Notes under the pieces: generated by a model | Seen by the model: only the letters and a program-made list of their open reading frames with translations | The model's database searches: none | Told to the model about the DNA's origin: nothing | Part shown: piece after piece, positions 1-7,783 of the stretch | Layout of the letters: every line of letters starts with the position of its first letter | How positions within the stretch are numbered: position 1 is the stretch's first letter | Program-made: the position numbers and the translations under genes | NCBI GenBank assembly: GCA_910586485.1 | Contig: CAJUIA010000019.1 | Coordinates: forward strand, 12,833 to 76,832 | Origin: an uncultured Acetatifactor sp. | GTDB lineage: Bacteria; Bacillota; Clostridia; Lachnospirales; Lachnospiraceae | Direction: 5' to 3' | Length of the DNA stretch: 64,000 bases

Positions 1-474
1 CAGGGAAAGATTGGGATTGGGCAGGCCGCTCTTGGTCCCCTCCACAATAATCCCCGCCACGTCATCCCTGCTGATCAAATCCGTCAGCACGTTTCTTTCC
101 CGGTCCGGCATATTGTCGGTAAAGGAAATCTGAACGGAATATCCTCTCTCGAAAAGAACTCTCTCGATTCCCTGGATGGTCTTGGGAAAAATATAGCTGT
201 CCACGTAAGTAGTAACCACTGCAATGCGATTACGCCCTTCCAGATTCTCCCTGCGGTCAAAGCTCACATAGGTGCCGCTGCCCCTGACTCTGCGGACTGT
301 GCCTTCTTCCTCCAGCCGCCCGATGGCTTTCCGCACGGTCTGTCTGCTGATGCCGAATTTTTCCGTCAGTTCATTCTCCGAGGGCAGCTTATCCCCCGGC
401 TTCAGCTCTTCGGACTCCATTAAGTTTTCCAGATAGTGCAAAATGTCACCGTACTTCGTCCGTCTATCTTCCAT
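1..474 (-). CDS. GntR-family regulator with LacI-like sensor domain (AraR type), partial
   Basis: Only the first 158 codons are inside the window; the C-terminus runs off the left edge. Residues 1-70 form a GntR winged helix-turn-helix (KPGDKLPSENELTEKFGIS, then RQTVRKAI). After a linker, the segment beginning NRIAVVTTYVDSYIFPKTI is the first strand and helix of a periplasmic-binding-protein-like domain, as in AraR-type sugar regulators. The ATG at 474 lies about 7 nt after a consensus -10 box, so the message may be leaderless. Such proteins usually repress sugar-use genes until the sugar binds the C-terminal domain; the target here is unknown because the neighbours are outside the window. 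Confidence 0.85.
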   Translation of the reverse strand, partial: MEDRRTKYGDILHYLENLMESEELKPGDKLPSENELTEKFGISRQTVRKAIGRLEEEGTVRRVRGSGTYVSFDRRENLEGRNRIAVVTTYVDSYIFPKTIQGIERVLFERGYSVQISFTDNMPDRERNVLTDLISRDDVAGIIVEGTKSGLPNPNLSL

Positions 475-480
475 GTATCC

Positions 481-509
481 AGTATATTCTTACAAGGTCA
501 GCAAGTCAA
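481..509 (-). promoter_or_regulatory. Consensus sigma-A promoter of the GntR-type regulator, possibly leaderless
   Basis: Read on the minus strand, TTGACT (504-509) and TATACT (481-486) are separated by 17 bp. The ATG of the regulator begins at 474, where transcription would be expected to start, and no Shine-Dalgarno sequence fits between. Leaderless translation is an inference from this spacing. Confidence 0.7.
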
Positions 510-542
510 TACATCTTTTTCTTTTTTTGCAGACATATCGCC

Positions 543-563
543 AAGTTGTATGCAATACAACTT
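543..563. promoter_or_regulatory. Palindrome AAGTTGTAT-gca-ATACAACTT, AraR-like operator candidate
   Basis: Perfect 9-bp arms around a 3-bp centre lie upstream of the regulator promoter and just after the end of the neighbouring acetyltransferase gene. AraR operators have a TTGTAC/GTACAA core, so this TTGTAT/ATACAA site could be an autoregulatory operator. No T-run follows on either strand, so a terminator is less likely. Confidence 0.5.
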
Positions 564-601
564 TAAAGATGCCAATGCCGCTCTATTTAATATCAATTAT
601 T

Positions 602-1063
602 TCAAGCTGCAGACAGCTGCTTTCTCAGCAGTGGTTCCTCTGTTAAAGATACATCTGAAAACGCGGAATAGAAACGATTTGCATTTTCATTTTCCGCCCT
701 GATCAGGTAATACTGATTGATTCCAAAAGCTAAGCATTCTTTTTCAAACTGCTTGAAAAGGCCCTGTGCAATTCCCTGATGCCGCCACTTTGGCAGTACA
801 TAAACCCAATCCACATAAGCCATTATAGAGCCATCCTGAATACAGCCGTAAAAATGGTACTCAATACGGCCAACCACCATCCCATCCAAAACAGCTAAAA
901 TAGAATAAGTCTTTTGGTAAAACGGATCGTCTATACGAAGCCTTATCCCCTTTTCGTCCAAAATGTCAGCTGTCATTTTTTCCGGTTCTTCTTTCATAGC
1001 ATTTCGTAAATAAGCTATATAACCATCTACGTTTTCTTTACATAATTTCTGATATATCACCAT
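602..1063 (-). CDS. GNAT-family N-acetyltransferase
   Basis: A 153-residue single-domain GNAT protein. The acetyl-CoA binding loop is visible as LPKWRHQGIAQGLFKQFEKE (R/Q-x-x-G-x-G/A type), preceded by the beta-strand region AYVDWVYVLP and followed by AFGINQYYLIRAENENANRFY, the usual final strand and helix. The ATG at 1063 is preferred over the upstream ATG at 1090 because GGAGG sits 5 nt before it. The substrate cannot be told from sequence. It stands alone between a GntR regulator and a second GNAT gene, all on the minus strand. Confidence 0.85.
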   Translation of the reverse strand: MVIYQKLCKENVDGYIAYLRNAMKEEPEKMTADILDEKGIRLRIDDPFYQKTYSILAVLDGMVVGRIEYHFYGCIQDGSIMAYVDWVYVLPKWRHQGIAQGLFKQFEKECLAFGINQYYLIRAENENANRFYSAFSDVSLTEEPLLRKQLSAA

Positions 1064-1139
1064 GTCTACCTCCGACGCTTCAGCGCTCATTTTCCTTTTA
1101 CATCAATCATCTGATAATTATTTCCACATCTTTCCGTTT

Positions 1140-1664
1140 TCAGATATGGCCGGTGCTAAGCCGCTCCGGCAGCTTATCCCTGTCAACAACTGCTTCCATG
1201 TATCCGCAGGTAAAAGGAAAAAAGTCAAACTTTTTGGTGCCGGTATGCCTTGCACCCAGTCGCTCATACCAGGCGCGCAGCTTTTTATTTTCCTCCACAA
1301 TGCCTATATTCATCTTCCTGCAGTCTTTGGCGGCCGCTGTACGCAGTGCATGACAATATAAAATTTCTCCGATTTTTCCGTGCCGAGATTCCGGCAGAAC
1401 ACACAGATTATTCAGCTCACATTCACCGTTTTCCTGGAGCTGCAGCGAATAATATCCCCGCATCTGCCCGTTTTCGTCAAAATATCCATACATGGGCCTG
1501 CCTTCCTCATACTGGTATGCCAGCCTTTCTGCCGTTGTCGCAAACGCCGTAAAGCGGGGCGCGTTTTCCCTGGTAAAGCCGAACTCCCTGGCCACCGTCA
1601 GGAAACTGCTTTGTATCAGTTCCACGCATTTCTCAATTTCACTTTTTTTGATATGACGAATCAT
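1140..1664 (-). CDS. GNAT-family N-acetyltransferase
   Basis: A 174-residue GNAT protein starting MIRHIKKSEIEKCVELIQ. The motif-A region is LNNLCVLPESRHGKIGEIL, with the pyrophosphate-binding R-x-G-x-I-G pattern, followed by DCRKMNIGIVEENKKLRAWYERLG, typical of motif B. The ATG at 1664 has an AGGAGG ribosome site directly upstream, which rules out the longer in-frame extension. The gene is divergent from the DUF885 gene, with only 57 bp between the two starts. Substrate unknown. Confidence 0.85.
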   Translation of the reverse strand: MIRHIKKSEIEKCVELIQSSFLTVAREFGFTRENAPRFTAFATTAERLAYQYEEGRPMYGYFDENGQMRGYYSLQLQENGECELNNLCVLPESRHGKIGEILYCHALRTAAAKDCRKMNIGIVEENKKLRAWYERLGARHTGTKKFDFFPFTCGYMEAVVDRDKLPERLSTGHI

Positions 1665-1721
1665 GTGAATCCTCCTTCGCATATATATTGTAACAACGCA
1701 CATTGTAACAGGTGGTTTCTC

Positions 1722-3545
1722 TTGAAAAAACGTTCTTCCCTGGCCAAACGGCAGATCCTGCTCATAGCTGCCCTGATCCTGGCTTTCGGAGCCATGACCC
1801 TGCTTCTCTTTACATATCATAAGGACGAAAAGCGTTTTACCAATATCACGTCCCGCCTCTTTATCGGCGAAATGGCAGGAAATACTCTGAATATGCACTA
1901 CTCACTTGCTCATCCCGAAGACTTTGGCATTTATGATTATGATCCCTGCCTGCCGGGCTACAGCGCGGAGGGCTCCCTGCAGGGAAAGCTTGCCACCGAA
2001 AACACCCTGGCCGCTCTGCGTTCTATCCGGCCGGGCAGACTTAACGATTCCGATGCTTACCTTGACAGGCTGCTGATCCGCTATTTGGAAAATTCCCTGA
2101 GCCTAAGCGGCTTTCCTTATTACAGCGAACCCCTCTCCCCCGCTTCCGGCATGCAGACACAGCTTCCCATCCTGCTGGCGGAATATACCTTCCGGGACAG
2201 ACGGGATGTAGAAGATTATCTGGCGCTTCTGGATCAGACGGATGAATATTTTGCTTCCCTTTTGACTTATGAGCAGGAAAAGGCGGAAGCCGGACTTTTA
2301 ATGTCCGCCGCAGGCTTAAAAAGCGTCCGCGAACAATGTGACACCATTGTCACAAAACAGGCTTTAAACGGAGGAACTCACTTTTTACAGACTACCTTCG
2401 ACGAACGGATACAAGCCCTTCTGAAAAACGGTGAAATCACCGAGGCCGATGCCCGTAAATATCTGGCCGCCAATGACCGCCTGCTGAAAACGGTTTTACT
2501 GCCTGCCTATACAGCCTTGGGCGACGGGCTGCTGGTGCTGGAGGACGAATCTATTTCTTTAAGCGGGCTTGGCGCATACCCTCAGGGAAAGGAATATTAT
2601 GAGGCCCTGTTAATCTCCGAGACCGGCTCCTACCGCCCCATAGACGAAATTCAGGAGCTTTTGACCGCCCGGTTTTCCGCAGAGTATGAGGAAATCCGGC
2701 GCCTGCTTGACGAACATCCTTCCGCGGCCCTTCGCTACGGGAAAAACGACGGGATTTCTTTCCCCTACTCCAATGCCGCTCAGATGCTGGCGGACCTGCA
2801 GGAACGCATGAAGGAAAGCTTCCCGGCTGTTTCGGGAGAGGCCGTATCCGTGACCGTCAAGCCTGTCTCCGACAGCTTAAATGATTACACTGCTCCTGCC
2901 TTCTATCTAACCGCGCCCCTGGACGATACCGCCAACAATGTAATCTACATCAATACAGAGAAGACCCCCGCAGGCTTGGAATTATACACTACTCTTGCCC
3001 ATGAAGGGTATCCCGGCCATCTGTACCAAAACGTATACCACAGCCGGCGCTGCCTGGCCGAAAACAGCCGGGCTGCGGGAGAGCTGATCTGGTATGGAGG
3101 CTATCTGGAGGGCTGGGCAGTATATGTGGAATTTCTGTCCTACGATTATGCCTCTGCCTTATTAAAGGAAAACCTGCTGGATGAGGATGCCGTTTTAGTA
3201 CAAATAGAAAAACATAACCGCAGTCTGCAGCTATGCCTTTACTCCCTTTTGGATATTATGATACATTACGAGAACGCTTCTTTTCACAAGATCGCCAGGG
3301 TGCTGGAAAATTTCGGTATAGAGGACAGTTCCTCCGCAGCGGCAATTTATTCCTACATTGCCCAGGAACCCTGCAATTACCTGAAATACTATCTCGGCTA
3401 CCTGGAAATCCTTTCCTTAAAGGAAGAAGCAAAGGCGGCTTGGGCAGACACTTACACCGATTATGACTTTCACTGTTTTTATCTGGATAACGGTCCTGCA
3501 GACTTTCTGTCCCTGCAGGAGCAGCTAAAGCACCGAAAGCCATGA
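1722..3545 (+). CDS. DUF885-family membrane-anchored or secreted protein
   Basis: The protein is 607 residues when the TTG at 1722 is used (AGGTGG 7 nt upstream). Residues about 8-30 are a hydrophobic anchor or signal segment (RQILLIAALILAFGAM) after a basic start. The rest matches the DUF885 family: the signature HEGYPGHLYQ lies near residue 427, followed by GYLEGWAVYVEFLSYDY, and these His/Glu residues suggest a metallopeptidase-like active site outside the membrane. The family has no firmly settled biochemical role. Length is normal for DUF885. It is monocistronic and convergent with the Mrr-like gene. Confidence 0.8.
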   Translation: MKKRSSLAKRQILLIAALILAFGAMTLLLFTYHKDEKRFTNITSRLFIGEMAGNTLNMHYSLAHPEDFGIYDYDPCLPGYSAEGSLQGKLATENTLAALRSIRPGRLNDSDAYLDRLLIRYLENSLSLSGFPYYSEPLSPASGMQTQLPILLAEYTFRDRRDVEDYLALLDQTDEYFASLLTYEQEKAEAGLLMSAAGLKSVREQCDTIVTKQALNGGTHFLQTTFDERIQALLKNGEITEADARKYLAANDRLLKTVLLPAYTALGDGLLVLEDESISLSGLGAYPQGKEYYEALLISETGSYRPIDEIQELLTARFSAEYEEIRRLLDEHPSAALRYGKNDGISFPYSNAAQMLADLQERMKESFPAVSGEAVSVTVKPVSDSLNDYTAPAFYLTAPLDDTANNVIYINTEKTPAGLELYTTLAHEGYPGHLYQNVYHSRRCLAENSRAAGELIWYGGYLEGWAVYVEFLSYDYASALLKENLLDEDAVLVQIEKHNRSLQLCLYSLLDIMIHYENASFHKIARVLENFGIEDSSSAAAIYSYIAQEPCNYLKYYLGYLEILSLKEEAKAAWADTYTDYDFHCFYLDNGPADFLSLQEQLKHRKP

Positions 3546-3568
3546 GCTTTTATTCCCAGGGAAGGCAT

Positions 3569-4006
3569 TTATTCCCTTTGTATCTCTTCCAGATACCCTC
3601 TGTCCCACAGCAGGATCTTCAGCTTTTTGGCCGCTTCCACCGCGGGCTGGGTAAAATACTGGTTTGTCAGCACTGCCCCTACCATCCGGTCATAATAGTC
3701 CCGGCCGGCATACGCCTCCTGAATGGCCTTCACACCCACAGGGGCAGTATAGCGCTTACACTGAATGGCATAAGTAACGCCGTCCTTTTCCGCAAGAATA
3801 TCTATGCCGTAATCGCCGCTGCCCCTGGTGACCTCAACCTCCAGAAAACCCTGTCTGCGCAGCAGCTCCGCACAGTAATATTCAAAGTCATGCCCCTCCA
3901 TGAAATCTATGTCCGAAGAGTAATTTCGACTTTTTCTTCGTCTAATTACAGCGGCGGCAATGAGGATTCCCAAAACTGCCGCCGCCAGGATGATCGCTAT
4001 ATACAC
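3569..4006 (-). CDS. Membrane-anchored Mrr-like restriction endonuclease-fold protein
   Basis: A 145-residue protein. One transmembrane helix (residues about 1-18, rich in I/A/L) is followed by basic RRRKS and then a nuclease-fold domain: GHDFEYYCAELLRRQGF, GSGDYGIDILAEKDG and YAIQCKRYTAPVGVKAIQE. These give the D-x18-E-x-K-like core (G-D-Y-G-I-D and Q-C-K) of the Mrr/DUF2034 family of type IV restriction-like enzymes. A GTG start at 4006, with GGGAGG 5 nt before, is better than the TTG at 4027. The gene follows the ABC permease by 10 nt and is probably cotranscribed. An inner-membrane Mrr domain may act in quality control or DNA cleavage; its role is not known. Confidence 0.75.
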   Translation of the reverse strand: MYIAIILAAAVLGILIAAAVIRRRKSRNYSSDIDFMEGHDFEYYCAELLRRQGFLEVEVTRGSGDYGIDILAEKDGVTYAIQCKRYTAPVGVKAIQEAYAGRDYYDRMVGAVLTNQYFTQPAVEAAKKLKILLWDRGYLEEIQRE

Positions 4007-4016
4007 AGGCGCCTCC

Positions 4017-5195
4017 CTATTTTGCAAACATAACCTTTTCGCTGTTAAACAGCTTCGTCAGCCCAAAGGCTAACAGGAACGCGCATACCAGGTTTACTGC
4101 CATGGTCACCGCCATCTGCGCCGGCGTATACTGGAAGGAAAAGATACCATACATGCAGTGTACGCTGTTGTAAAGAGGGATGCAGAAAATTCCCAGACTC
4201 TTCTCCCCTGTTCCGCCAAACATGGTCGTCAGGCTGAGGCCCATCGTCAGGATCATCAGAGGTGCATTGGCCGCACTGGCTTCCTTGATGCTCTTGGCAA
4301 AGGCGGAAATCACGGAAATCAATGATACCAGCACCAGCACCGTGGTGAAAATGACGCCGAGAAGCAGCACATAATCCATCACCCCATAAAACGAGGCATC
4401 CAGCTCCGCACCTGACCCAGCCATCAAATTCGGCAGGGACAGCATAGTTCCCAGAAAGCTGGAAAGTCCTGCCAGCAGGGCAATGGCACTGAGGCTGATG
4501 ATTTTTCCCAAAGCCAGAGAGCTGCGCTTCATGGGCGTTACCAGCAAGGTAGCAATCGTCCCTCTCTCCTTCTCCCCTGCGATGGCTTCCGGCGCTATAG
4601 ACATACAGCCGCTGAAAAGGAAGGTCATCAGCAACAGCGGCAGCATCATGGAAAAAAGCTGACCCGTAGCATCCTTCTGAGACGCAAGATCGTAAGCAGC
4701 CTCTCCTGCATTCACATCGAACTTGTTAGCCATGCTTTCCTCATAGCTGTCCAGCACACCGCCTATAACCTTGTAAAGATTCGCCGATTCTACCTCCGTG
4801 GAATTATAGTAAATCTCCACATTGGGCGCCGCGCCGTCGGCAACCTCATACTCCGCCACCGCCGCGGAAAAATCTGCAGGAAATACCAGCAGCAGATCCG
4901 CTTCCTTGGCTGTAATTTTATCTCTGGCGGCGTTTACTTCGCCCTCGGAAAGCTCCGTCCACTCCACAGGCAGCCCCTTAAGCGCAGGCGCCAGCTCCTC
5001 CGGCATATTCTGCACATAAGCCTTACCCACATAGGCATCATCCGTGGTAAACTGCCCCATCATGCCCTTGCCCATAAACGTGTAAAGTATGTAAATCATC
5101 AGTCCCGGCATCAGAATCGTGGTTACTACCATTCTCCGGTCCCCGAAAAACCGGGCAAATTCCTTTTTGATAATTGTCAGCATATCACTTTTCAT
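4017..5195 (-). CDS. natB: ABC-2 type transporter permease (NatB-like)
   Basis: A 392-residue membrane protein with an N-terminal transmembrane segment, a large extracytoplasmic loop (about residues 45-180) and five to six helices in the second half. The order matches NatB/YhaP-type ABC-2 exporters. The region EAIAGEKERGTIATLLVTPMK, split by short gaps in known families, is the conserved cytoplasmic segment before TM3. Its ATG overlaps the stop of the ATPase gene by 4 nt (ATGA), so the two are translationally coupled. In Bacillus NatAB exports sodium; whether this pair does is inferred only from family resemblance. Confidence 0.8.
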   Translation of the reverse strand: MKSDMLTIIKKEFARFFGDRRMVVTTILMPGLMIYILYTFMGKGMMGQFTTDDAYVGKAYVQNMPEELAPALKGLPVEWTELSEGEVNAARDKITAKEADLLLVFPADFSAAVAEYEVADGAAPNVEIYYNSTEVESANLYKVIGGVLDSYEESMANKFDVNAGEAAYDLASQKDATGQLFSMMLPLLLMTFLFSGCMSIAPEAIAGEKERGTIATLLVTPMKRSSLALGKIISLSAIALLAGLSSFLGTMLSLPNLMAGSGAELDASFYGVMDYVLLLGVIFTTVLVLVSLISVISAFAKSIKEASAANAPLMILTMGLSLTTMFGGTGEKSLGIFCIPLYNSVHCMYGIFSFQYTPAQMAVTMAVNLVCAFLLAFGLTKLFNSEKVMFAK

Positions 5196-5968
5196 ACAAT
5201 CTTACCCACCTTTTCCTCGTAAAGTTCAAAGAATCTCTCTTCCAGACTCTTGCCCGCACATACCGCCTCCAGGGAATCGCACATTACCATGCCTCCGTCA
5301 ATGATAATGCCCACCCTGTCACAAATCTTTTCAATCAGGCTGAAAATATGAGTGGAAACGATAATCGTTTTGCCCTGAGCCTTTAAATCCAGTAAAAAGT
5401 CCGTTACCACCTTGGCCGTCAGCACATCCAGGCCGTTTGTGGGCTCGTCAAAAATGATCACGTCCGGATTATGTACCAGCGAAATCACCAAAGATACCTT
5501 CTGCTTCATACCTGTGGACAGGTTGCCCACCTTGACCTCCGCAAACTTATCAATGCCGAAACGGGCAAAAAGCTCTTCCTTGCGCTGTTTCTTTTCCTCT
5601 CCCGGAACACCGTGCAGATCGGCAAAAAAGTCAAACAGATAATTGGGGGTAAAAAACTCTTCCAGCTTCAGCTCGCTTGTCAGAAATCCGATCTTACTTC
5701 TCACCGCCTCCGGCTCCTTTACCACGCTGGAGCCGTCCATCAAAGCGTCCCCCTCATCCGGCTTAATCAATGTAGCCAGCATCCGCAGAGTCGTGGTTTT
5801 TCCCGCTCCATTGGGCCCCAGCAGTCCGAACACCTCGCCCCGGTACGCGGTAAAGGTAAGATTGTTTACCGCCACCTTGAGCTTATCGTTTGTCTTTTCA
5901 ATTTTTTGTTGTTTTGCAGAAAGCTTGAAGGTCTTTTTCAGCCCCTGCACTTCCAATATTTTTTCCAT
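5192..5968 (-). CDS. natA: ABC transporter ATP-binding protein (NatA-like)
   Basis: A 258-residue ATPase subunit. Visible motifs are Walker A GPNGAGKTTTLRML, the signature LSTGMKQKVSL, Walker B VIIFDEPTNGLDV and the switch histidine in IIVSTHIF. The insertion KLSAKQQKIEKTNDKLK near residues 15-32, before the first beta strand, is typical of NatA proteins. It forms an operon with the permease and the Mrr-like gene downstream. The ATG at 5968 is preceded by AAAGGAAAATAA. Confidence 0.88.
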   Translation of the reverse strand: MEKILEVQGLKKTFKLSAKQQKIEKTNDKLKVAVNNLTFTAYRGEVFGLLGPNGAGKTTTLRMLATLIKPDEGDALMDGSSVVKEPEAVRSKIGFLTSELKLEEFFTPNYLFDFFADLHGVPGEEKKQRKEELFARFGIDKFAEVKVGNLSTGMKQKVSLVISLVHNPDVIIFDEPTNGLDVLTAKVVTDFLLDLKAQGKTIIVSTHIFSLIEKICDRVGIIIDGGMVMCDSLEAVCAGKSLEERFFELYEEKVGKIV

Positions 5969-6072
5969 TTATTTTCCTTTCTGCCGCTAATCCGGCTTGT
6001 TTTGTTTCACCTGCTTCGCAGCCGCCTGGTTTTCTTTTGCAAGCTTTTTCTATATGAGTTTTTACGCAAGCC

Positions 6073-6558
6073 TCAGTGCTTTGACTCATAATATTTTCTG
6101 AACAGCACAAAGCTTAACAAATATATAAGGATTAGTCCCCAGCTGAGCCACATCAGCATGTCGTTCGCCAGAACACCACCCAAAACCAGCAGTACATACA
6201 CAACTCCCAGCAAGGTCCTGGCAGTCCCGCGCAGCGCCAGACTATCCAGCTCAAGCTCACGCTCGTCTGTCTCCTTTAAGCGGAGCTCCTTAAGCTTTTC
6301 TTCGTCCTTCAGATGCCTGCAGTTCTTCAGAATCCCCACCACGCTTCCTAGCGCCAGTCCGCCGCCAAGCCCCAGCAGAAAACCCAGATGATATTCCGAA
6401 ATCTCGATTCCGGTACAAAAATGCACATACAGGACGACAGCCTCTGTTGCCAAGCCGGCCATAATAAACAAACAGAAACGGAACCGGCGCTTCTTCAGTA
6501 CCTCTCGATATTCCTCATTATTCTTAGCCCTGCACATCGGACAAAACATGCTTCTCAT
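6073..6558 (-). CDS. Small membrane protein with four predicted helices, partner of an XRE regulator
   Basis: A 161-residue protein. It begins with MRSMFCPMCRAKNNEEYREVL, a short CPxC-containing cytoplasmic segment, then two hydrophobic helices (about residues 30-70, with LGFLLGLGGGLALGSVVGI), a charged helical stretch (KDEEKLKELRLKETDERE) and two more helices near the C-terminus. Such DUF3169/DUF6442-like proteins are commonly paired with small HTH genes, as here, where the regulator lies immediately upstream on the same strand. The ATG at 6558 has GGAGAG close upstream. Function unknown. Confidence 0.65.
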   Translation of the reverse strand: MRSMFCPMCRAKNNEEYREVLKKRRFRFCLFIMAGLATEAVVLYVHFCTGIEISEYHLGFLLGLGGGLALGSVVGILKNCRHLKDEEKLKELRLKETDERELELDSLALRGTARTLLGVVYVLLVLGGVLANDMLMWLSWGLILIYLLSFVLFRKYYESKH

Positions 6559-6623
6559 ATTCTCTCCTCTCCCTCCGCAGAAGACATCCTCATCTCCGAA
6601 TGTCTCTGTTCTCCAACACAGCT

Positions 6624-6830
6624 TCATTCGTCCGTATCGTCAAACAAAAACAGCTCCTCGATGGCCACGTCGAAATACTTCGCAATCTTGTGTGCCAGTA
6701 TCAGGGAAGCGTTGTATCTGCCGTTTTCAAGAGAAATAATGGTCTGCCGGCTCACGTTGACCGCATCCGCCAGCTCACTCTGAGTAACCCCCCCCATGGC
6801 CTTCCGCAGCTCCTGAATACGATTCTGCAC
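6624..6830 (-). CDS. Small XRE-family transcriptional regulator
   Basis: A 68-residue one-domain helix-turn-helix protein of the Cro/YozG type: RIQELRKAMGGVTQSELADAV, then NVSRQTIISLENGRYNASL as the recognition helix. The preferred start is the GTG at 6830 (AGGTGG upstream), because the longer reading from 6878 would begin inside the promoter and operator region. It probably represses its own promoter (6870-6920) and the membrane protein downstream. Confidence 0.85.
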   Translation of the reverse strand: MQNRIQELRKAMGGVTQSELADAVNVSRQTIISLENGRYNASLILAHKIAKYFDVAIEELFLFDDTDE

Positions 6831-6869
6831 AACACCACCTGCCTTTTCCCATATGATCCAAGCGCAAAA

Positions 6870-6920
6870 GTAAAGCATACTTTACTCTCAAAGTATAGTA
6901 TGCTTTACATTCTGTGTCAA
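6870..6920 (-). promoter_or_regulatory. Consensus promoter with overlapping operator palindrome of the small XRE gene
   Basis: On the minus strand TTGACA (6915-6920) and TATACT (6892-6897) are 17 bp apart. An 11-bp inverted repeat, GTAAAGCATAC (6870-6880) and GTATGCTTTAC (6898-6908), places one arm in the promoter spacer and the other just downstream of the start point. The stem also extends inwards imperfectly. This is the layout expected for autorepression by the HTH protein. Confidence 0.75.
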
Positions 6921-6959
6921 GCAGTTTTATAAAAAAGCTGAAATTTTCTGGAATGAAAT

Positions 6960-7328
6960 TTATCCTTTGCCAAGCGCCTGCTCGAATACCTTAAGCAGCT
7001 TTTCCTGATGAAAGGGCTTATCCACAAAACCCTTTACGCCTATGGCCCTGGCCTTGTCAAAGGTATCATCATACGCCAGAGAGGAAATAATGACAATCCT
7101 TGCATCCGGATGTTCCTTTAAAATAAGCTCCGCCGCATCCAGACCATCCATCCCCTGCATGATGATGTCCATTGTTACCAGATCCGGCTTTACCTCATTA
7201 TATCGCACGACTGCGTCCTCGCCGCTTCTGCAGTGTTCCACGATCTCGTAATCCGTCCCCTCCAAAATGTCCCCCAGCTGAACCCGCACTAACCGGGAAT
7301 CGTCTACTACCATAATTCGCTTCTTCAT
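6960..7328 (-). CDS. Single-domain response regulator (CheY-like)
   Basis: A 122-residue receiver domain with no output domain. The acidic pocket is VVDDS (D9, D10), the phosphoacceptor is D54 in LVTMDIIM, the switch residues are in IVIISSLAY, and the lysine is in FVDKPF. The ATG at 7328 follows GGAAGGAG. It lies downstream of a second receiver protein and the hybrid kinase on the same strand, and probably receives phosphate from that kinase or acts on a motility-type target. No chemotaxis gene is in the window. Confidence 0.88.
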   Translation of the reverse strand: MKKRIMVVDDSRLVRVQLGDILEGTDYEIVEHCRSGEDAVVRYNEVKPDLVTMDIIMQGMDGLDAAELILKEHPDARIVIISSLAYDDTFDKARAIGVKGFVDKPFHQEKLLKVFEQALGKG

Positions 7329-7363
7329 TTTCTATGCTCCTTCCTTCCGGAACATGGCCTCGG

Positions 7364-7783
7364 TTATTCTGCTGCCTGCTTTTCCGCCTCCAGGCGCTTT
7401 TGCCTTTCCTTTTCAAAAACCCGGAAGACCCTTTTATCCAATTCCCCGGAAGAAAAGGGTTTCAATATATAATCGCAGATTCCCAGCTTTGCGCTCTCCA
7501 TGACCGTTTCCTTATCCTCCACGCCGGTAAGCATAATCACGGGTATATCCTCCAGATCTCTTCTGCCCCGTATCGCCTGCAGCGTCTCGATCCCGTTCAT
7601 TGGCGACATCTTAATGTCAAGCAGAATGAGATCCGGCTTTCTCTCCTTAAGGAATTTCATAGCCCGCGCTCCTGAGTTAGCGGTAACCACTTCATAATCA
7701 TTGCCCAAAACCTCCATAATTCTTGTCAATATAACCGCTGTATCATCCACCGCCAAAATACACTTTTTTGTACTTCCACTCAT
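7364..7783 (-). CDS. Single-domain response regulator
   Basis: A 139-residue receiver: AVDDTAVIL carries the acidic pair, D56 in LILLDIKM is the phosphoacceptor, PVIMLTG gives the switch threonine and ILKPFS the lysine. The C-terminus is a charged helix (KERQKRLEAEKQAAE) with no DNA-binding domain. The ATG overlaps the stop of the hybrid kinase gene by 4 nt, so the two are translationally coupled and very likely partners in a phosphorelay. Confidence 0.88.
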   Translation of the reverse strand: MSGSTKKCILAVDDTAVILTRIMEVLGNDYEVVTANSGARAMKFLKERKPDLILLDIKMSPMNGIETLQAIRGRRDLEDIPVIMLTGVEDKETVMESAKLGICDYILKPFSSGELDKRVFRVFEKERQKRLEAEKQAAE

